The notes under the pieces are model-generated. The model did not search any database. It was not told where the DNA came from and saw only the letters and a list, made by a program, of their open reading frames with translations. A DNA stretch of 44,436 nucleotides from JAVVTQ01 sp036653595 (lineage in GTDB: Bacteria > Bacillota > Clostridia > Oscillospirales > Ruminococcaceae), in NCBI GenBank assembly GCA_036653595.1, contig JAVVTQ010000011.1, forward strand, positions 1 through 44,436, in the 5' to 3' direction. This document shows positions 39,274 through 44,436 of the stretch, piece after piece. Numbering within the stretch: the stretch's first letter is position 1; the number at the start of each line of letters is the position of its first letter. A program made the translations under genes and the position numbers.

Positions 39274-41892
39274 ATGAAGGAACTCGAAAAGCTCTATAGC
39301 CCCAAACAGACTGAGGACACTGTCTACAAAATGTGGATGGACAACGGATATTTTCATGCCGTGCCGGACAAAAACAAAAAGCCGTACACAATCGTCATCC
39401 CGCCGCCAAACATCACCGGCCAGCTGCACATGGGACATGCGCTTGACGAGACGTTGCAGGACATCCTGATAAGAACGAAACGCATGCAGGGCTACTCTGC
39501 GCTGTGGCTTCCCGGAACAGACCACGCCTCGATAGCAACTGAGGCTAAAATAGTTGAGGCTATGAAAAAAGAGGGTCTGTCAAAGGACGATCTCGGCAGA
39601 GAGGGCTTTCTTGAGCGCGCATGGCAGTGGAAAGAGAAGTACGGCAACAGAATTATAGAGCAGCTCAAAAAACTAGGCTCATCTTGCGATTGGGAGCGCG
39701 AGCGCTTCACGATGGACGAGGGCTGCAACAAAGCTGTCAAAGAGGTTTTTGTAAACCTATACAACAAGGGCTTAATTTACAGGGGCGAGCGCATCATCAA
39801 CTGGTGCCCGCACTGCGCCACATCAATTTCCGATGCAGAAGTCGAGTATGAGGATCAGGAGGGCTGTTTTTGGCATCTCAAATATCCCCTCACCGATGGC
39901 GGCGGGTATTTGGAGCTTGCGACAACAAGACCTGAGACTTTGCTCGGAGATACGGCCGTTGCTGTTCACCCCGACGATGAAAGATACAAAAAATATATCG
40001 GCAAAACAGTCACGCTGCCGCTTGTGGGGCGCGAAATTCCCGTCATTGCCGACAAATATGTTGAGATGGAGTTTGGGACGGGCGTGGTGAAGATAACCCC
40101 GGCTCACGACCCGAATGACTTTGAGGTCGGAGCGCGCCACGAGCTTCCGATAATCAACATATTCAATGAGGATGCAACAGTCAATGAAAACGGGGGCAAA
40201 TATGCGGGACTTGAACGCTATGAGGCCAGAAAAGTGATTGTAGAAGACCTGGAAAAAGGCGGTTTTCTGGACGAAATAGAGAACATAAGCCACAATGTCG
40301 GCGCGTGCTACCGATGCAAAACAACGGTTGAGCCAAGGCTTTCAAAGCAGTGGTTTGTCAAGATGGACTCTCTCGCAAAGCCCGCAATTGAGAGCGTGGA
40401 ATCAGGCGATATAAAATTCGTTCCGGAACGCTTTTCAAAGGTCTACTTTAACTGGATGAACAATATCAAGGACTGGTGTATTTCGCGTCAGTTGTGGTGG
40501 GGTCACAGAATTCCCGCATATTATTGCGATGCCTGCAATGAGGTTGTGGTTTCAAAGGAAGAGATAAAAGAGTGCCCGAAATGTCATGGAGCTGTGAGAC
40601 AAGACGAGGACACACTCGACACATGGTTTTCCTCCGCGCTGTGGCCGTTTTCTACGCTGGGCTGGCCGGATAAAACGCCCGAGCTTGAATATTTTTATCC
40701 GACAAGCACCCTTGTAACAGGCTACGATATCATTTTTTTCTGGGTTGCACGCATGATATTTTCAGGTCTTGAGCATATGGGCGAAAAGCCGTTTGACACA
40801 GTGTTTATACACGGTATTGTGCGCGATGCTCAGGGCAAGAAAATGAGCAAGTCGCTCGGAAACGGAATAGATCCGCTGACAGTCATAGACGAATACGGTG
40901 CGGATGCACTTCGCTTTATGCTCGCAAACGGAACCTCTCCCGGAAATGACATGAGGTATTCGGAGGAAAAAATCACCGCCTACAGGAACTTTGCAAACAA
41001 GCTGTGGAATGCTGCTCGGTTTGTCACAATGAATGATGTGTCCGCTGTCAAACCAAATAAGCTGCCCGAATCTCTAAAAATCGAGGATAAATGGCTGCTT
41101 GATAAGCTAAATACACTTATACGTGAAGTCACGGAAAACGTTGACAAATTTGAGCTTGGCGTCGCTGCGGGCAAGCTGTATGATTTCACATGGGATGTGT
41201 TTTGCGATTGGTACATCGAAATTGCAAAGCTGCGCCTCAACGGCGACGATGAGAGCGAGAAAAACGACTGCAAGCAGGTTCTCGTCTGGGCAATGACCCA
41301 AATTCTAAAGCTGCTTCATCCGTTTATGCCCTTTATAACAGAGGAAATATACGGTTCAATACCCCACAGCTGTGACAGCATAATGATATCGGAGTACCCG
41401 GTGTTTGACGAAAAGCTTGTTTTTTCGAGCGAACAGGGAGATTTTACAAAGGTGATGGAGCTGATAAAGGCAGTGCGCGTGATGCGTGCCGGAATGAACG
41501 TACCGCCATCAAAGAAAACACATCTTTACATCGAGACTAAGTTTGTGCATGTCTTTGAGGGTTGCTCCGACATAATCTCACGCCTTGCAAATGCCGAAAA
41601 GGTCATCGTCGGAAGTGAATTTTCCTCCGAGGGAGCCGTGCAGGTCGCAACCGATGCCGCGCGTGCCCTTTTGCCGCTAAACGAGCTTGTCGACAAGGAT
41701 AAGGAAGTTGCCAGACTCAACAAAGAGCTTGCTTCCTGTGAAAAGGATATCGCCGCACTTTCAAGCAGGCTGTCAAACGAGCAGTTCACCTCCAAAGCGC
41801 CGCCAGCTGTTATAGCGCAAGAGCGCGACAAGCTTGAAAAGGCAAATGAAAAGAAAAAGAATATAAATGAATCGCTCGCCGCATATAAATAA
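39274..41892 (+). CDS. valS: Valine-tRNA ligase ValS
   Basis: 872 residues from ATG 39274, with GGAGGA upstream; an earlier TTG in frame lies within the site. Class I signature HMGH at 52-55 (PNITGQLHMGHAL) and KMSKS at 523-527. In between is the editing domain, including TTRPETLLGDTAVAV and GTGVVKITPAHDPNDFE. The C-terminus has the coiled-coil arm (DKDKEVARLNKELASCEKDIA). It charges tRNA-Val and hydrolyses misactivated threonine. Its T-box leader is in the same transcript. Confidence 0.99.
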   Translation: MKELEKLYSPKQTEDTVYKMWMDNGYFHAVPDKNKKPYTIVIPPPNITGQLHMGHALDETLQDILIRTKRMQGYSALWLPGTDHASIATEAKIVEAMKKEGLSKDDLGREGFLERAWQWKEKYGNRIIEQLKKLGSSCDWERERFTMDEGCNKAVKEVFVNLYNKGLIYRGERIINWCPHCATSISDAEVEYEDQEGCFWHLKYPLTDGGGYLELATTRPETLLGDTAVAVHPDDERYKKYIGKTVTLPLVGREIPVIADKYVEMEFGTGVVKITPAHDPNDFEVGARHELPIINIFNEDATVNENGGKYAGLERYEARKVIVEDLEKGGFLDEIENISHNVGACYRCKTTVEPRLSKQWFVKMDSLAKPAIESVESGDIKFVPERFSKVYFNWMNNIKDWCISRQLWWGHRIPAYYCDACNEVVVSKEEIKECPKCHGAVRQDEDTLDTWFSSALWPFSTLGWPDKTPELEYFYPTSTLVTGYDIIFFWVARMIFSGLEHMGEKPFDTVFIHGIVRDAQGKKMSKSLGNGIDPLTVIDEYGADALRFMLANGTSPGNDMRYSEEKITAYRNFANKLWNAARFVTMNDVSAVKPNKLPESLKIEDKWLLDKLNTLIREVTENVDKFELGVAAGKLYDFTWDVFCDWYIEIAKLRLNGDDESEKNDCKQVLVWAMTQILKLLHPFMPFITEEIYGSIPHSCDSIMISEYPVFDEKLVFSSEQGDFTKVMELIKAVRVMRAGMNVPPSKKTHLYIETKFVHVFEGCSDIISRLANAEKVIVGSEFSSEGAVQVATDAARALLPLNELVDKDKEVARLNKELASCEKDIAALSSRLSNEQFTSKAPPAVIAQERDKLEKANEKKKNINESLAAYK

Positions 41893-41927
41893 TGAATTCC
41901 GACCATTACAGACATAATAATCACTTG

Positions 41928-41967
41928 AAATCCTCTATTCTGATTTTGAATAGAGGATTTTATTATT
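41928..41967 (+). terminator. Intrinsic terminator after valS
   Basis: AAATCCTCTATTC (41928-41940) and GAATAGAGGATTT (41948-41960) pair perfectly around TGATTTT, followed by TATTATT. It separates valS from the spoIIA operon, whose first start is 13 bases on. Confidence 0.85.
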
Positions 41968-41979
41968 GGGGGGAAAAAA

Positions 41980-42300
41980 GTGGACACAATTTTTTGCGTT
42001 ACAGGAGAAAAAATGACTGTATATTTGGAGCACGATATAGACCATCACAATTCACAGCAAATAAGGGCGCAGATAGACACCAAAATCAACGACATTCATC
42101 CGCACACACTTGTTTTGAACTTCGGAGGAGTGGAATTTATGGACAGCTCGGGGATAGGGCTGATTTTAGGAAGAAGTAAGCTTATGAGCGAAATCGGCGG
42201 TGAGGTTGTCATAGACGGTCTTACAGAAAATCTCAAAAAGCTGATAGACATTTCCGGACTTGCAAAAATCGTCTTGATTAATGAGGAGACAACAAAATGA
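41980..42300 (+). CDS. spoIIAA: Anti-sigma-F factor antagonist SpoIIAA
   Basis: 106 residues, a STAS domain. The conserved phosphoserine site FMDSSGIGLILGR (DSSG at residues 55-58) is intact. GTG 41980 follows GGGGGGA and gives a length that aligns with Bacillus SpoIIAA; ATG 42013 with AGGAG is an alternative but drops the first strand. Unphosphorylated SpoIIAA frees sigma-F from SpoIIAB; SpoIIE makes it by dephosphorylation at the spore septum. It starts the spoIIA operon and its end overlaps spoIIAB (ATGA). Confidence 0.95.
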   Translation: MDTIFCVTGEKMTVYLEHDIDHHNSQQIRAQIDTKINDIHPHTLVLNFGGVEFMDSSGIGLILGRSKLMSEIGGEVVIDGLTENLKKLIDISGLAKIVLINEETTK

Positions 42301-42731
42301 AAAAAATGCTTAATGAAACACAAATAACAATGCTGAGCCGCTCGTGCAACGAGAGCTATGCAAGAATTGCAGTCGCGTCATTCATAGCGGTATTGGATCC
42401 GACTATTGATGAATTGACAGATATCAAGACAGCCGTGAGCGAGGCTGTGACAAATTGCATTGTACACGCATATCGTGAAAAAATCGGGAAAATATACATA
42501 ACCGCGCGAATTTTTGACGACAGGCTTATTTCCATCAGCATTAGGGACAAAGGCTGCGGTATAGAGGATGTGAAAAAAGCGATGGAACCGACATACTCGA
42601 CAATGAGCAGCGAGCTTGCAGGACTTGGGTTTTCTGTGATGAAAGCATTTATGGACAAGCTCACGGTTCGCTCACATACGGACAGGGGAACAAGCGTCAC
42701 GATGGTGAAAAAATTAAAGCCGCAGGAGTGA
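42297..42731 (+). CDS. spoIIAB: Anti-sigma-F factor / protein kinase SpoIIAB
   Basis: 144 residues of the GHKL/HATPase fold. N box AVSEAVTNCIVHAY, G1 box IRDKGCGIEDV, and an ATP lid region ending in AGLGFSVMKAFMD. It holds sigma-F inactive and phosphorylates SpoIIAA on Ser. The lid has ELAGLGF where Bacillus has ERSGMGF. It overlaps spoIIAA by four bases and ends nine bases before sigF, the standard arrangement. Confidence 0.96.
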   Translation: MKKMLNETQITMLSRSCNESYARIAVASFIAVLDPTIDELTDIKTAVSEAVTNCIVHAYREKIGKIYITARIFDDRLISISIRDKGCGIEDVKKAMEPTYSTMSSELAGLGFSVMKAFMDKLTVRSHTDRGTSVTMVKKLKPQE

Positions 42732-42740
42732 GGTGCGCTC

Positions 42741-43409
42741 ATGGTTTCGATGACGGAGTGCTCGAGGGAAGAGTTCATAGAGAAAAACATCGGACTCGTG
42801 CATGCCTGTGCACATAAATTCAAGGGGCGCGGTGTGGACTATGAGGATTTGTTCCAGACAGGCTGCATAGGCCTTGTAAAAGCGTATGATGGCTTTGACA
42901 GAACCCGCGGCGTGATGTTCTCGACATATGCCGTGCCGGTGATATTGGGGGAGATAAAGCGAATATTCCGCGAGGGCGGTTCTGTAAAGGTGAGCAGGCA
43001 TTTAAAGGAGCTGTCGCTTAAAATCACAAGAATCAGAAATGACTATGCAGTGAGATGCGCGCGCGAGCCCAGTATTGAGGAGCTTGCAACAGAGCTTTGC
43101 TGCTCATGCGAGGACATAGTTGAGGCTGTCTGCGCGGCAAGACCGTCTATATCGCTCACAACAGAGGATGAAACAGAGATAAGCGAAATTGATATTCCCG
43201 TTGCTTGCGAGGAGGAGAACATTGCAAACAGAGTTTCGCTGCGAGATGAGATTATGAAGCTCGACTCGGATGAGCGCGCAATTTTAAACTACAGATATTT
43301 CTGCGAAAAAACACAACAGCAGACGGCCAGCCTTTTGGGCACAACACAGGTGCAGATATCGCGCCATGAGAGAAGAATTATCAAAAAGCTTCAGCAACTT
43401 ATGACTTAG
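42741..43409 (+). CDS. sigF: Forespore RNA polymerase sigma factor SigF (SpoIIAC)
   Basis: 222 residues. Region 2 is clear (DYEDLFQTGCIGLVKAYDGFD and FSTYAVPVILGEIKR), region 3 is present (EPSIEELATEL), and region 4 ends in an HTH (QQQTASLLGTTQVQISRHERRI). Sigma-F directs the first forespore-specific genes after asymmetric division. The gene order spoIIAA-spoIIAB-sigF after valS identifies it; SigG is similar but not in this context. ATG 42741 is preferred; ATG 42750 is possible. No clear terminator follows. Confidence 0.95.
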   Translation: MVSMTECSREEFIEKNIGLVHACAHKFKGRGVDYEDLFQTGCIGLVKAYDGFDRTRGVMFSTYAVPVILGEIKRIFREGGSVKVSRHLKELSLKITRIRNDYAVRCAREPSIEELATELCCSCEDIVEAVCAARPSISLTTEDETEISEIDIPVACEEENIANRVSLRDEIMKLDSDERAILNYRYFCEKTQQQTASLLGTTQVQISRHERRIIKKLQQLMT

Positions 43410-44005
43410 GCTGCGCTCATATTGCACTTTTGTCTGCGGTCAAATATGGCAGCGGATGCATGCGGATAATTTGCGCGTGGATTGAAGCAAAGCTTTATAG
43501 AAAAGATATGCGGAAATTATAAAACCGAAGCAGAGTATCCTTGCAAAAAGACGGTGGACGACTTGCACTATCATAGTGGCGTATTTTCTATTATTGAAGA
43601 TATTAGAGCCAAGACCGCGCTTTAAAAAGCCAGTGCGAAACGGCAGCGGGAAAATGAACACTTGCAAAGCGGATTTTTATTGTAGCCACCAAATTTTATT
43701 TACCATTTAGCAGACTTGAAATACAGTCTGTTTTTGTTTTGCAAATAAATATATAAAACAATATCGACAAGTGAATTGTGCAATGCTAAGATAGCAATGA
43801 CAGCAAAGCTTGTCTGATTCTCAAAGGAGCACAATGTCAATGATTTTTGAGTGGAAGCCCTCACTGCTATTATGGTAGTTGGTAAAATACTACATTATAA
43901 CTGCCGAAGAAAACTTTTGCTAAGCGGAAGCTGAGAATTGAACGCTTGCAAAGCGAATTTATATTTGGCGAATAACAGATAAATCAAAGTTAGGAGGTTA
44001 CAAGC
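43410..44005. other. Degenerate AT-rich stretch with two related peptide-coding fragments
   Basis: About 600 bases without a complete gene. Two diverged copies of a short sequence lie at about 43640-43682 and 43924-43970. In frame each would encode the end of a peptide: AKRQRENEHLQSGFLL and AKRKLRIERLQSEFIFGE. The first is preceded, after an in-frame stop, by another open fragment (HYHSGVFSIIEDIRAKTAL). They look like remnants of a duplicated gene. The family was not recognised. Confidence 0.5.
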
Positions 44006-44164
44006 ATGAGAACGATTATTTCCATCGTTATAATTATCATTGCAGCTCTTATTGGATCTTTTATGGGAGCAGGCATGAATGAAGCTATGGGCGGTGCAAC
44101 AGTATTTGCTACAATTGCTGGTTTTGCTTGCACAATACAGGCTATTGAAAGCAAGAAAAAATAA
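44006..44164 (+). CDS. Small hydrophobic membrane peptide, 52 residues
   Basis: ATG 44006 follows AGGAGG (43992-43997) by eight bases, a strong site. The peptide has an Ile-rich first helix (IISIVIIIIAALIGSFMG), a Gly/Ala/Met-rich middle (GAGMNEAMGGATVF) and a second hydrophobic stretch ending in AIESKKK, a basic tail. It could cross the membrane twice. No family recognised. The strong ribosome site and clean start and stop argue that it is real. A regulatory or stress role is possible but unsupported. Confidence 0.65.
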   Translation: MRTIISIVIIIIAALIGSFMGAGMNEAMGGATVFATIAGFACTIQAIESKKK

Positions 44165-44302
44165 TAAAATTCAGTTTACAAGGCAGCCAATGAGCAGTTT
44201 GCTCGCCTATGGTCGGCTCTGCTCGACGGAGATTATTTCAATGAAAACGCTGCCATTGTTTTCAGACAGTAGCGGCAACTTTATATAAAAGGAGCCAGTA
44301 AT

Positions 44303-44436
44303 ATGAAATTCATATCTAACCATAACATTAAACAACTATCTAATTTAGGTGTGGTATCAAAACAACTGTTAAATCCAGAGAATTCTAAAAGTACTCGTGT
44401 TGCGATAACCGAAGTTCATCTTGAAAAAGTCGCTTT
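44303..44436 (+). CDS. Cupin-domain protein (5' part, cut by window edge)
   Basis: ATG 44303 follows AAGGAGC. The 44 visible codons read like the start of small cupin proteins: a short lead (MKFISNHNIKQLSNLGVVSKQLLNPEN) before a strand (RVAITEVHLEKVA) that normally runs into the first metal-binding HxH motif of the barrel, which is beyond the window. Cupins of this type often bind sugars or regulate sugar use; nothing here specifies that. Confidence is limited by truncation. Confidence 0.6.
   Translation, partial: MKFISNHNIKQLSNLGVVSKQLLNPENSKSTRVAITEVHLEKVA

Noticed and set aside
1..44436. CRISPR array, prophage, integrase or insertion sequence
   Set aside because: No regular spaced repeats, no transposase or integrase motifs and no terminal repeats were seen; the 10-bp repeats at 20951 are MraZ boxes.

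Overview
This is a chromosomal stretch from a low-to-mid GC, endospore-forming Firmicute, most likely an uncultured gut-type member of the Clostridia. Four things point there: a spoIIAA-spoIIAB-sigF operon, a T-box leader on valS, sigma-A promoters and strong AGGAGG ribosome sites throughout, and a meso-diaminopimelate signature (DNPR) in MurE. Nearly all of the right three quarters is core genome. The left quarter (1-12,300) is accessory and changes strand often. I saw no phage, integrase, insertion sequence, CRISPR array, tRNA or rRNA.

Region by region. 1-533: 5' part of a zinc-ribbon / one-TM / BspA-type leucine-rich-repeat protein, cut by the window edge. 1243-4838: a secreted M28 peptidase lipoprotein, divergent from an anchored wall protein with a collapsed glucosaminidase domain, followed by gpsA and a perfect bidirectional terminator. 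4933-8088 (minus): a three-gene operon of alpha/beta hydrolase, condensation-fold acyltransferase and zinc-ribbon DUF6320 membrane protein, then a small separately promoted DUF3185-like gene. 8273-11212: a YegP protein and an MBOAT/SGNH pair that looks like an extracellular O-acylation module. 11282-12214 (minus): a cysteine-synthase-fold protein that has lost its PLP lysine. 12375-16627: ylxM-ffh-rpsP-khpA-rimM-trmD-DUF554, for protein targeting and ribosome maturation. 16811-20546: HPr, uvrC, rsmD-coaD and a coiled-coil gene. 21030-34679: a division and cell-wall (dcw) cluster, mraZ-rsmH-ftsL-pbpB-murE-murF-mraY-ftsW-murG-murA-divIB-ftsZ, lacking murD, murB, murC and ftsA. It continues with a uridine phosphorylase and a DivIVA-like coiled-coil gene. 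36822-38977: a rubrerythrin/VIT1 iron-transport fusion and a phosphofructokinase. 38988-41892: promoter, T-box and valS. 41980-43409: the forespore sigma-F module. 43410-44436: degenerate DNA, a 52-residue membrane peptide and the start of a cupin.

How it fits together. The dcw genes run from lipid II synthesis (MurE, MurF, MraY, MurG, MurA) to septal assembly (FtsL, DivIB, PBP2, FtsW, FtsZ), under a promoter overlapped by four MraZ boxes. MurD must be encoded elsewhere. The ffh and rsmD clusters are ordinary translation and housekeeping operons.

I do not see a convincing new multigene system. The best candidates for novelty are the lysine-less CysK homologue, the hydrolase/acyltransferase/DUF6320 operon, the catalytic-core-less glucosaminidase-like protein, and the uridine phosphorylase with an internal deletion placed between ftsZ and a DivIVA-like gene. 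Family assignments rest on motif recognition by eye; no search was run.
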